A stretch of DNA of 64,000 nucleotides from Enoplolaimus lenunculus (Eukaryota > Nematoda > Enoplea > Enoplida > Thoracostomopsidae): positions 62,001 to 126,000 of the forward strand of contig JASANG010000094.1 of the NCBI GenBank assembly GCA_030248215.1, in the 5' to 3' direction. Below, piece after piece: positions 23,801 through 34,800 of this stretch. The notes below the pieces were generated by a model. It saw only the letters and a list, made by a program, of their open reading frames with translations. It ran no database searches and was not told where the DNA came from. The position numbers were made by a program, and so were the translations under genes. Within the stretch, counting starts at the first letter, position 1. Each line of letters opens with the position of its first letter.

Positions 23801-24064
23801 TTTAATCATTGGTTCTCCGAAATGAAACAGATCACTGCTATTCAACAAGTTTTGCAAAATATAAAGCTGTAAAATCTGTATATTTTTGACACTAGCACTA
23901 GTTTTGATGGCTAATATACGTTACAAGCATGACGGCGTATGTGTTTTCGCTTGAACGAAACTGTGAAAAACAAAAACTTATTGTTGTTTCGTATGTGTGT
24001 AGATTTTGAGGAACAGCGGCAGGCTCGAATGCTTGAACTTGCGGCGGTTTTGAGACAAAACTAA
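20835..24064 (+). CDS. Candidate last two exons of an unrecognised gene
   Basis: Exon 20835-20894 follows a good acceptor (TATCTTTTGTTAG) and ends at GTAAAC in phase 1. Exon 24003-24064 follows TGTGTGTAG, takes up that phase and ends with TAA. The joined peptide reads SDVLQKSLKSHTKTSLAVQ, then DFEEQRQARMLELAAVLRQN and stop; the last 20 residues look like an amphipathic helix. AATAAA lies at 24163. Upstream exons were not found, although the first exon also needs a phase-1 predecessor. The intron contains a family 1 MITE. It could still be a coincidence of two short frames. Confidence 0.4.
22012..22424 (+). mobile_element. TA-flanked MITE family 1, copy B
   Basis: It begins CTGTATTGACTTGAATAAGA and ends TTATTCGGGTCAATACAG followed by TA. 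On the left TA lies two bases further out. It belongs to the ATTGACC subtype. Confidence 0.85.
22740..22757. repeat. Perfect 18-bp palindrome
   Basis: CTTAAGTATATACTTAAG is its own reverse complement. Further ACTTAAGT words lie at 22430-22700, possibly an eroded foldback element. Confidence 0.6.
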
Positions 24065-24162
24065 CGTTTTATTTGCAACGGTTACCCACTGACGTGCTAA
24101 TGCCGGAGGATTAAATTCTACTCCTTTTCCCAAACTGCCGTCTCAAAACTGTCCATAATTTA

Positions 24163-24168
24163 AATAAA
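24163..24168 (+). terminator. Candidate polyadenylation signal
   Basis: AATAAA 99 bases after the TAA at 24062-24064. Confidence 0.4.
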
Positions 24169-24898
24169 GGTCCCGCGAGTGAAACTCAACGAAATGTTCC
24201 ATTTATCGGAGAGCTGTAATCGCCACTGATGGATCCAAAGATGGCACCCAAACCATGGCCTTAAATTAATGTTTTGTTGTTAAGTTAAGGTTATTACGTC
24301 TGGCTTTCTGCACGCTTTGCTAGCGAGTTTATTATCATTGTCACACACACATCACCGTTAGAAGTTTCTGGAGCTGCCACTGGTTATTCCTACATGTTTT
24401 GTTTTTGATCCATTATTCTACCTAATCAGCTTATTTGTTACAGCTTTATGGTGTTGAGTATAAAATTATATATGTGACAATAATTACCTAATGCATAATG
24501 ATAGGTTAAGTATAATTCAACAAAACAAAACAGCAAAGTCATGCTGTGTACAATGAATCTGGAAACCCTCCAAGCGACTTCAACTCGAATCAAACATTAC
24601 CGTTTCTCATGGTCAATTATTTCTGCTCAAGTAATTTGCTTTCCTGACATCACACGGACGTGGGTACAATGCCGTTTTTCCGTTAACCTTCCCAATCCGG
24701 CGTGTTCATTTATAACAAACTAAATTTGCTACTAGCTAAGTCATTTGTTAAGTTTTCGACATTAAAGTCATATATTTGTGATATATATTAAATAATTTCA
24801 ATGTCATTTTAATATAAATCTATGGTTAATATCGCTGATTTAAAATATAAATGCTATAAAATAATTCAGTGCCAAATACATATATTTGAAACTATAAC

Positions 24899-27800
24899 AT
24901 GCCACGTAACGTTATAACTAATATGTGTTGCGTTTGCCGTTCAATGTCACATCGCGGGTCACTGTCACGAGCAGTGAACAAATACGCAGTTGAAATATTT
25001 ACGTTAATCTATTTTACTGGTTACGGAATGTTTTTTAGCGTTTGGATGACAAGTATTTATTTTAAAATTTGTATTCAAACGTTTTCAAACAATGCCACCA
25101 TTGACTGTATGGAATTGAGCCCGTATCCTGATGTTGAAGATTATGTTCAAACACAAGCGTCACTGATTAGTTTTATTGCAGTGTTGTTTTCGTTTCCGTC
25201 TGTACTTGCGAATATACTGCTCAATGCATGGGGTGATATTTACGGTGAGAGCGCGGGCGGATCGTCGGTAGACACTGGAGTTTGGCCTGACGGTTTTGTT
25301 GCTTTTTAAACTGCGAGTATTTGATTAATTGCCAGAATGACTGATAGTACGAGACCAAACAGTTTTCGTTTAGGAATTCGTTGTCATCACTGGTAGATAC
25401 AATAGGGGCGCAGACCTCTAACAGAGATCTAAACCAAAATTTTGTGCTAACATTTAGCGCTTAAATTCTGGCATCCCAATCTTTTGTTTGGCGAACCTTT
25501 TTCACTGTGGTATATTGTGCTTGCTCCTTCATCAGGAATTGCTAGATTTGTCGCTGTTTGTAATCGGTTTTGATTTTACTCAAGGTATCAGAAATCCCGC
25601 ATCGTAAAATCTGAAATAATATTTTAAAAACTGCCAAAAATCGCTACAACTTTTAAATGAAATGCATTGTTCCAGGTCGAAAAAACATATTAATCATTGG
25701 CAATCTCGGTGTCGCGTTGTATATAATGAGTTATATATTTACAAGTGTCTATCCACACAGTTCGTGGTACATGTTGTACGGTTTAGTGTTTCTGAGCAGC
25801 TTAACGGGTCTTCATCATAATTTACAAGCGAATTCAATTAGTTATTTGAGGTTAGTTTTAATTTATAAAAAAAGTTGGCTTAAATTTTTTTACAATGTAT
25901 TATACGGCAGAGTGTTTCGCTGAATACAGCGTTTGGCATCTTTCTAATTAACTTTGTCGTACATTTGTTTTCCAGATGGACTGCTAGAAAGTTTCATAGT
26001 AACTGGGTGCAAAATAACGTTACGTTCTGCTGAAAATTCAACTGGCTATTGCCTTACTCTTTATATGCTGATAACATGCTATCTTACATCATTCGACGTG
26101 TTTGGTGCTTGATATTTTCAAATTTCGTCAATTTTATATATGCGGTTAAAATTCAACCACACTCAGCTTGTCTATAAAAGAGACAAGTATTTCAAGCTCG
26201 GAGCCAATATGATGAAAAATAATAACATATAGTCCTTAGCTTTAATCTTAAATGTGGAAGTGTAACAGGTTAACCCATGTAGACGGCACTAGCTTATGCC
26301 GATGGAGCAAGTCATAGAAAAGCGAATGATTAGGTATATCCATAGAAGGCTCATATGCAGGACCCATAATGCACAGCTGAACCAGACTACATATCGAGTG
26401 TAGATTGTGCGGCGTGGGTGGCTCGGTGATAGAGCGCTCGAATGAGTATCTGTCAGTCACGGTTCATCGCAACGTAGATTTTTGGTTGTTTCAGCGATAG
26501 CCTTCAAAACAGCGATCAGTTGACGTGTCGAATCGCAGTGAATGGCGCTTGTTGGTCGATGGGTTATGTTATTGGTGGATTTGTTGCGTCTTATATTCTT
26601 AAAATTTTCCGCGAACCAGTTGTGATGCTAATAAGCTTGGGCATCATACTGTTCAGTGCCTTGTTTATTGCCAAAGTATTCAAGCAACGTCCGCCATCTG
26701 ATTGGCATGAAGAACGTAAGTTTGCTGGTAGGGGCGTAGCAAGAGTGGATGCTGTTCGACGGTGTCTAAACTTTAAAAACCAAAACCTGTTATTAAGATT
26801 TAATTGAAAAGTTAAGTTTGTCTTCTCGCTAGTAAAATTTGTTCGCTCCCGCTGTTGGATCCACTGCTGTGCCCCTGTTATTGTGCTTGATTCTTAAATA
26901 ATTATATATTTTTAATCATTAAAACTGTTGGCATTGGACAGTTCCGATTAAATCCGTGAAAGTTTCATTACAAACGCGTAAAAATGGCACAAGTTACTGT
27001 GTAAGATCTATCCGTAAACAATATTTCCAATTTAAAAATAAAAATATAGGTTGTGTACATTTTCAGATCGTTCTCTAGCTCGGTCAATGCCTCCAAATGC
27101 AACAAAAACGCCAACAAAATCTACAGCGTATGTTCCATCGTCTCCGCTTGGTTCGCAACGCGGTCGAACAGCATCCACCAGCAGCAGTAGTCATTACCAC
27201 CCGACGTCACCGACGCGATCATCAACAACTCACGAAACAATCATCGATACTGGAATCGGAAGTCAGACAGATTCAGATTCCGGAAGTCTATCCGGACAAT
27301 CGTCTCATAGTGACAGTGAACACACAGGATCGCGGCGGAGTACTTTATTTCATGCTTCTGAATCAACTGCGCTACTCAGTTCATTGGACAAAACCGGATT
27401 TCAACCCCTTTTGGTACTTCGGGTTTTAATTTCGGACGTTTATCAGACGTTGACGAGAAATCGTGCTGGTCACAAACGCCGATATATGGTATTGTGTATT
27501 GTGGCGTTTTTCTTGTACGTCACCGTTGATGAAGGATTGGGTGAGTGGCAGAGTCGTAGCAGGACAGTAGCCAACCAAATCATCACCTTTTCAATAACTG
27601 ACGAATTAGCATTTAAATAATTGGTGTGGCCGTCTTTAAATCTCTGTCCTGTTATGCTCAGGGTTACTGGAGGGGTTGCAAGTATGCTCCGAGTAGTGTT
27701 CGGCAGCATAATCCGTTAGATTAGGAAGGGTAGGAAATTTTACAGGGCCCTATTTAATTCCGATTTGCCCAGCATTCAATAATCAGGTCAGCTAAAGTCA

Positions 27801-29857
27801 TCAATTTAATCTGAATTCTACTTTAACCGATTAGGGGCTAACCATTTTAAAATGTGCGGTAGTTTGCTAAATTGTGATCAGCTCCTTCTAAACTTTAAGA
27901 ACCATTTCGCAATTGAATCAGGCTTGCTCATTACTATCATTGCCACTATGCAGCACTCAGCACAACAGATCTGCACAATGCATACATTACTATGCATTAT
28001 ATATTATACTGCCTTGTGATTGGTTACTATCTCAATGCTACACTCAGATGTGATTAGCTGATGCAAATACTTTTTCGGATTGGCTAAGTATCGCTACCTC
28101 TTGGCTACCAAACAGTTTTGCCACAAAAACTTAAATCAATGGCTGACTGTTTCAGAAATTCAATACGTTTACATCTACCGACGGCCTCGAACGTTCACTC
28201 CAGATTTAACTAGTCTCTATACGTCTGTGCATTCGTTGTTTCAAGTCGTTGGCAATCTTGTTTTCGCTGTTATTATGAGCACATTTCATTGTAATGATGT
28301 TGTTGTGACGCTAATCAGGTAATTGGTTGTACCCAGTAGACAAAAATTGAAAAATGCAGCATATTTGTAAGCAAAGATTGCGAGATATATATTTGATGTA
28401 TGACTAATTTTAAGCCTAAAATAGCAGACTTTCCGGTATATCTATAACGGCAACGGAAAAGGATATCGATTTATACCGGAAACGGATGCCCGGTTACACT
28501 TTATGCTTCCCCGAGTTTAGATATTGTAAACTTTAAGTAATAATCACATCCTGTACTGTGGTGACCCGAATAAAGGTTGGGACTGATATTTATTTGGCTT
28601 CTCCTAGTGGTACTCCCCCTTGTTGTTCGGTTACGGGCAGTTATTTAATTTTTATCCGGCTTCCGCCGCCCTTCGTTACTGATGTATGTCCGGTATTGCA
28701 ACTACCCGTTGAATTAAACGTTTATTTTTCTTATATGAAATGCTTGAGACCAAACATTTATATTCGTAGACATCAACCGTTTGAAATGAATAATTATCAT
28801 CCTAATGTAGAATGCTATATCTATCAGGAAACGGGTCTTTAGTCAGTGATGATTGGCAAATTCGGTGGCTGTGCTAAATCAACATCACAGGTTCGCAATT
28901 AGCTGGAAAATTGTGTGTAAAACAACAATACGCACTCGGGATGTCCCAGTTGCCAACTCGGACAAATATCTATTTGGAGCTCGACATATAGGTATACTAG
29001 TGTGTGTAAAAATTATAAATTTATGCATTTTCAGTATGACATCCTGCATTTGCATGCTACTTACGTTGGCGTTTGCAACGACTAACTTTCTTGTATTCTT
29101 CAGTACGTTTGTTGGAGCCATTTCTGTTGTTGGCGAAAGCTCTCTGGTAAGCCGACGGAATTGATTTGAAGCGTTTTCATAGCCAGCACATTTTTGTTCA
29201 CATTTATATAATAAAACCCCTTTCCCGCATACAGTATCGCCCATTACACAGGCGAATACACTGCCACTGCTCCTGGTCTTGAGCCTACGCCTATGAAGTC
29301 ACGTCATGGTCGGAAAATTTCAAGAATCGCGAAAATAATTTGAAATTTTAAAATGTTTTTTGTTTTCGCATTTATTCTGTTTTTAGGAATCGTTCTTGTG
29401 TCGATTGGTGGGCACAACAGAATTTGGCAAAGTAATGTCGATATTGGCAATCAGCTACACGCTCGCACAAATCGTCGCCGCTGGCGTTTATCATCCAATC
29501 TACAATATGACCATATTATTCTGGGACGGATTTGTGTTTGTGTTTGTTGCAAGCGTTGTATTTGTATCATTTTTATGTATGTTATATATTTATATCGATA
29601 TTGTAATAAGGAGGAAGAAACGAAAACGACAGAAAACCGCAATGCATCAGCAACGCAATGCACGGCTGTTGGCATCGGATGAAAGTACGAACAATGAAGG
29701 TGTTATACATCATGATAGTCCAGCCCAGCAAAGGACTACGTTTCATACGAGAGAATTGCATAATAGCTATCAACAAAATAATCAAGCTACTGTAGAAGCA
29801 GCTAATCGGAAGAGCTTTAGCATCGACGTTAATAATAATCCGATTCGATCGCAATAA
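24899..29857 (+). CDS. SLC46-type major facilitator transporter (proton-coupled folate transporter family), 653 aa, complete
   Basis: Exons: 24899-25244, 25676-25850, 26495-26715, 27067-27540, 28156-28318, 29035-29146 and 29387-29857. Every junction keeps the frame (phases 1,2,1,1,2,0), giving 653 residues and twelve membrane helices. Helix 1 is near residue 32. The first extracellular loop carries an NAT glycosylation sequon. After helix 2 comes the MFS signature GDIYGRK, split by intron 1. Helix 4 (GLVFLSSLTGLHHNLQANSI), helix 7 (AFFLYVTVDEGLGEIQYVYI) and the helix 10-11 link (LCRLVGTTEFGKVMSILA) match SLC46 spacing. SLC46 proteins move folates, muropeptides or cyclic dinucleotides across plasma or endolysosomal membranes; the substrate here cannot be told. 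Unusual are a roughly 115-residue Ser/Thr-rich loop between helices 6 and 7 and a basic then Gln/Asn-rich C-terminal tail, making it longer than the roughly 460 aa of human SLC46A1. Intron 2 includes a 644-bp stretch with a tRNA-like sequence; intron 5 contains a MITE. Confidence 0.9.
26409..26470 (+). repeat. tRNA-like (SINE-head-like) sequence
   Basis: GGTGGCTCGGTGATAGAGC gives a D-arm with a good A box, followed about 25 bases later by GGTTCATCGC, a weak B box. It lies 24 bases before exon 3 of the SLC46-type gene, on the same strand. The stems do not form a full tRNA, so this is probably the head of a decayed SINE. Confidence 0.4.
28556..28770 (-). mobile_element. TA-flanked MITE family 1, copy C (partial)
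   Basis: It begins CTGTGGTGACCCGAATAAAG after TA and carries the family's right half in inverse orientation (GACTGATATTTATTTGGC, TTCGTTACTGAT). The other end is lost. It lies in intron 5 of the SLC46-type gene. Confidence 0.75.
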
Positions 29858-29858
29858 A
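29853..29858 (+). terminator. Polyadenylation signal overlapping the stop codon
   Basis: The last codon CAA and stop TAA, followed by A, form AATAAA. If used, the 3' UTR of the SLC46-type mRNA would be only about 10-20 bases. Confidence 0.55.
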
Positions 29859-30112
29859 GTCAGAATGCCAGGTTCGTAGATAGGTCAACGTGTTGGGCAA
29901 ACAAATTTTAGGGGTGATAATGCATGGAGTGATCAGTGATCATGAAAGCTGTGTAACACTATTCGTAGAAGCGCCTAAAAGTTTTGTAGAGAAAATTGAG
30001 CTGGCCTTGTTTCCCTGCTTTTGGCTGCTGGCATGCAGTTTTTCAGCTGTGCTTAGTTCCTATGAGGACTTCAAATCTTAAAATTTAAGTCAACTGGGGA
30101 TACTGTATTGAC

Positions 30113-30523
30113 CCGAATAAGAGGGGGGATAATAAGAGGGGGTCCCCATTTTGAATCCCAATCAAAGTCCGTAAGCGGATAGAGTCCTTAAACCTTAATT
30201 AGAGTCCATAAATGTCAATTATCCCTAATTCTACCGCATAAATAACTCCAGGTCCAAATAATTTGACTTCGAAACTTTAAAGCGTACTTAAGTTTTGAAA
30301 GTACATTCCAACATACAACCATGCAATATCGTTCAAGCTATTGACACAACACAAACAAACATTTAATTCAACGGATAATTGCAGTACCGGATACATATCA
30401 GTAACGAAGGGAGGCGGAGCGTGGGTTAAAAATAAATAACAGTCCGTAACCGAATAACAAGGGGGGTACCCTCTAGAGAGGCCAAATAAATATCAGTCCC
30501 CCCTTTTATTCGGGTCAATACAG
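30113..30523 (+). mobile_element. TA-flanked MITE family 1, copy D (best preserved ends)
   Basis: The ends CTGTATTGACCCGAATAAGA and its inverted match (CGGGTCAATACAG at the far end) lie between TA at 30111-30112 and TA at 30524-30525. It lies between the convergent SLC46-type and CCDC141-like genes. Confidence 0.9.
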
Positions 30524-30525
30524 TA

Positions 30526-31801
30526 CCGAAAAAGGCTGCCTTTAATTAATGGTTACATAGGTCAGTCAGTGTTCATACGTTGGATGTGGGTGTAAAATTT
30601 TGGTTATCATCTCATTGTATGATTACTACAATTTTTTGAGTGATCTGTACGTATCATATGTACAATAAAGTTATATTTTTATTTTTTGCTGATAGTACAA
30701 AATGTCACCAATTTTTATACTGCGATGATATAGAAGAATATATAAAAGCAAATTTTAGTTTGGCTGAGTGTTTAAAATGCCTCAACAGCGGATAGATAAA
30801 GCTTAAGTACTTCAGATAAAGCCTTTTTATGTAGGTAAAGACCTTTTTACAACACTACTTGTTGTATTTAGATTTGCGTCGTAACTTAAAACCCATGTAC
30901 GCATATACTATTGGAAACTTCACCGTATAGAATAGTGTGTAAACAAAATCTGCGCAATTTTTCATTTAATAAAGCAATGCTCGTTGCCCAAATTACGTAT
31001 TTGGGGCGTTCCAGCTTCGATATATAGATTAGCATACTGCAATTCTGAACAATATTTACAATTCACGCGGAAAGGCTGGATATGTTAAGTTTACAGCCGT
31101 TCCTTAGAACTTATGTAGCATGTTTAGGCTAAAATTAGACTAACTATTGGAATGATTTCGAAATGGCAAAGCTAAAAAAGCTTTAAATCCAGCTATTTCA
31201 AAATCATATTTTGAGCTGCAAAGAAATTTCAAAACGAATTCAAATTTTAATAATAAATTTAGATCTGTTTTACCAACAACATAGATCAATGTGCAGTAAA
31301 AAGCAAGCATAAATTTTGCTAACAGTTTAATGCTTAATGTATTGCACATGAACTGCGGTTTTAGCAAAATTTAGCATCAAAACGTTGCTATATTTTTTAA
31401 CAATTTCCTAAACGATAAAATATGTATTTAAAATGGAAAACTACGATTTTACAGGTTGCAGCCGCAAGGGACAATTAGTAGTACCGAAAATCGACAAATT
31501 TTGCATGAACCTGACAACCTGACCTAAAGCGAAACTAGAAATAGGAAAAATAGATAATTAAAATTAAGTTTAAAATTTGCTATTATTTTTAATAATCAGT
31601 AAAATATTGCAAATAAATCGGTTTAGTCATTTTCATTGGAGAAATCTACGCAACTGAACGTTTTATTAAAGATTCCATCATATATAAGTTGGATGATAAA
31701 CTTTGTAAAAAAGTATATAAAATTTCACTGCCAAGTGTGCCACAACCTTCGGCAAAATTAGTACCGAAGCCGGCTGTAACCGGTCGGTTGAACACTACAA
31801 A
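30526..31801. other. Convergent 3' intergenic region
   Basis: AT-rich. A minus-strand AATAAA (plus-strand TTTATT at 31672-31677) could end the CCDC141-like transcript. A decayed CCGGT-rich patch near 31740-31795 may be another hAT-like remnant. No gene was seen. Confidence 0.5.
31672..31677 (-). terminator. Candidate polyadenylation signal of the CCDC141-like gene
   Basis: The first minus-strand AATAAA found after the stop codon, about 125 bases downstream. Confidence 0.4.
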
Positions 31802-34800
31802 TTAAGCAATATTCCAATCTGTAGCGTATTCACATAACTCATCGTTGAATTCGTTGGAACAGCTTCGTCGGCAAAAATTCGAAAATATGTATAAAATAAC
31901 AAACAGAAGTATAATAAGCACAAACGATCGTGCATAATGAAGCATCAAACATTTGTAGTTCAAGCTAAAATCAACGCTGTCATTGTCGAGGGGCGGCACT
32001 AAACGACTTTTGTCATTTTCTGGCCGCTTTAGATCAAATGATCTCAGTCGTTGGAGCCAAACGTTATCACAATTTTCAATAGATTTGCCGCTGTCCGTTG
32101 GTTTTGTTTCAACCTCGATATTGTTGAAATATTTAAGACTGTACTGCGCTACTGCACGACTCGGAATTGATAGTGATACAACGCCGCATACTTGAATGTA
32201 TTCTTGAGGTTTTCCAAATTGCACTTGCAAATTTGCAGTCGTGCAATTGCTTGTGCACTGGTTGTATTCATTGCAGTGTCTCTGATCGGATTCAAATAGT
32301 TGTGTCGAGCGTTTGGTTTGATTGATAACAATCACTATCTGATTCGGTTGGTTTTGGGGTTGTAAAAGTTTCAAAACTGATGGCGGAAGGGGTGGAACCG
32401 TACGAGGCGTCTCATTTTGCGGCAAATTTGAAGTTGTCGAATCATCATTATTGATCTCAGACTAGAATGAAAATATTGATGCATCAATTTCACTAGTTGC
32501 AAGATTACAAATCACAGAAATCTTTGTTGAGCATGTAATAATGCGTGTGACTTGATGGTTAATATTTGTGGGTTTAACCTAAAGCAAGCGTGTCTCAAAC
32601 ATCTTGGTACGTTCCGCAATACTGAATCAAACTATATAATTTTTGGTTCACCTCACCATGTTGAAAATGTTGTATATTGCTGTCGTTTAGCATATTAGTG
32701 CATATAGTACACTATGAGCAACTAAAGGGCAACCTGGATACATGAAATAACGTACTATGCACGTTGTTCGGCTCATATACATATAGAAATACTGAAAACC
32801 GGTGCAAATTAACGCGTTCATTCGAGAGTCTCAGATTTCGTATTTTATCTTAAAATTAGGTTTCAGATATAATTGAAATTTCACTGAAAACTCTTGCATG
32901 TAACAACTCAGTGAAAACGCTTGAATGTCCCCTCCTGACAATTCTTTTGCCCCCTAGCAAGGTGAGCTGGCTAAAGGCTTGTATAAGCACGCTATAAAGT
33001 TCATAATTTGTTTGCCGAACCTTTAGCTTTACATCAACATCGTTGTGTTCTGTTTCTCGGATTGTTAAAGCACCGTCCAATTGATGTTGTGACAACGCGA
33101 AGTCGACGTTTTCTTTAGTTATCGTGGATTCTTTGTGCTGTTTTATGTGCTCGGTGATCGAATTGATTAATTTTTCAAATTTTTCCGAGTCGTCCTTTAA
33201 ACGCAAATGAAAGTCTGTCTACGGCTTCAACATAAAATAATGCTCTCAAGCACAGGTCAATTTTTTTCAAAAGTTTCACAGAAACTTTGAAACTGTAATT
33301 TGCGTTTGTTATAAAAGTTCAACTCGCCGGTGAGTTTTTTGCAGCATTTGGACAGCTCTCGAAGTTTAAGCCACCAAAATTTTCTCAAAACGAAGCACAT
33401 CAGCATCATTTGTTACCTTGCCTCCTAGTCCGGCGTTTTCACTCTTGGTTGCACCTTGCAAATAGTGTTTAAATATTACTCAGAACAGCTGGACTGCAAT
33501 GTTTTCCATGCAAGTACCTATTAAATTACAGTAAATTTCAAAATCGTTATAAGTTGTCTTATATTAATTTACCATTTCTAATGTAAAATCAGCCAATTCC
33601 GTAACAGTGTTGTCCAATTGACGCAATGTTGTTTCAATTGTACGCTGCAGATGAAACAGTTCAGTGTTTGTTGTTGCGGCATTAGCGTTTTGAATTTTGC
33701 TTTGGTGGTGCAATAGTTTTCTGCGAATATAATTAGCTTTTTCTGAACAATCTTGAATCTAAAATACTGCTGCTGCATATTTCAAATCTGATAGTCCCAC
33801 ATTTCTGAGCACCTTAGTATTAGTGTCATCAGGTATTAATGTAACGTAAAGACATTATTCACTTTTAGAACATTTCCTTTCAAAGAAACATTTCACTACG
33901 AACCTTGGCCAAAATCACACCGCAGATTGATTTCCGGCAATAGCCAAACGACAGACTTCTAATTGTAGTCTAGAACACACGACAACTTTTGAATTTTTGG
34001 GCACAACCCCGAGCCAATTGCCATAGAAGGTAGACGGGGTTAAGCCCCCAGGAAAAATCTCGGTCCCCGCAGTATAAACGTAACTTATACCTCTTTCATA
34101 GCTCTGTATATTTGAACCATACACTCTACGATGTTTTTCCACTGCTTCGCTTGTCGTTTTAAATAATCAAATGTCTGAATTGCAACGTAGTATTTCGCCG
34201 AATACGCCGACGTATGAGTGATGTTTTGCTTTACCGTCTGTTCTACGATAACTTCTTCAACGCGATCAATATTCTATAAACTGCGTTACGTCATTTCAAA
34301 TCTTGACTAACTTAAATTATATTGATTATCTGTGTTCTTTTCTCTTTTCCACAGCCTTTAATTTGTAATTCTTAAATCTTATCGTTGTACGATTTCTAAC
34401 TATGAATATGCTGGAGATCAGCGCTGCCTTTAAATTGAAAGCTATACTTGCTGTAAGTATTCAGCTAAACTACACATGAGCGAAAGATTTAAAAACTATG
34501 TCTTAAAGAGTGTTTTGTGCTCTCATTCAACAACACAGCTCGTGCAAATGGTTGTTTTCAGTACCGCAAATGTTTAGCTGGCGTATACACCAACACCTCA
34601 TGAGTAACGTGCTCTAGCACCGTTGAATCCTTGAAGACATTATAGAACAGGGTCGGAACGTTTTCTGACGGGGCTGTAGTTGAGTAAGCTTATAAGGTTT
34701 AGACTATTTTTTGCTTAGGCTTAGGCTTAGGTATAGGTTCATTCTTGCGCTGAGGCTTAGGCTTAGGCTTAGGAATATCCTTAACTACTGTTTCGGCCCT

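Noticed and set aside
28885-29244. 119-codon minus-strand frame
   Set aside because: It is antisense to the exon 29035-29146 of the SLC46-type gene and its flanks.
33915-34142. Minus-strand 75-codon frame MEKHRRVYGSNIQSY
   Set aside because: Its 5' part is the wrong-frame reading of true exon 34273-34091, and the rest lies in the intron.
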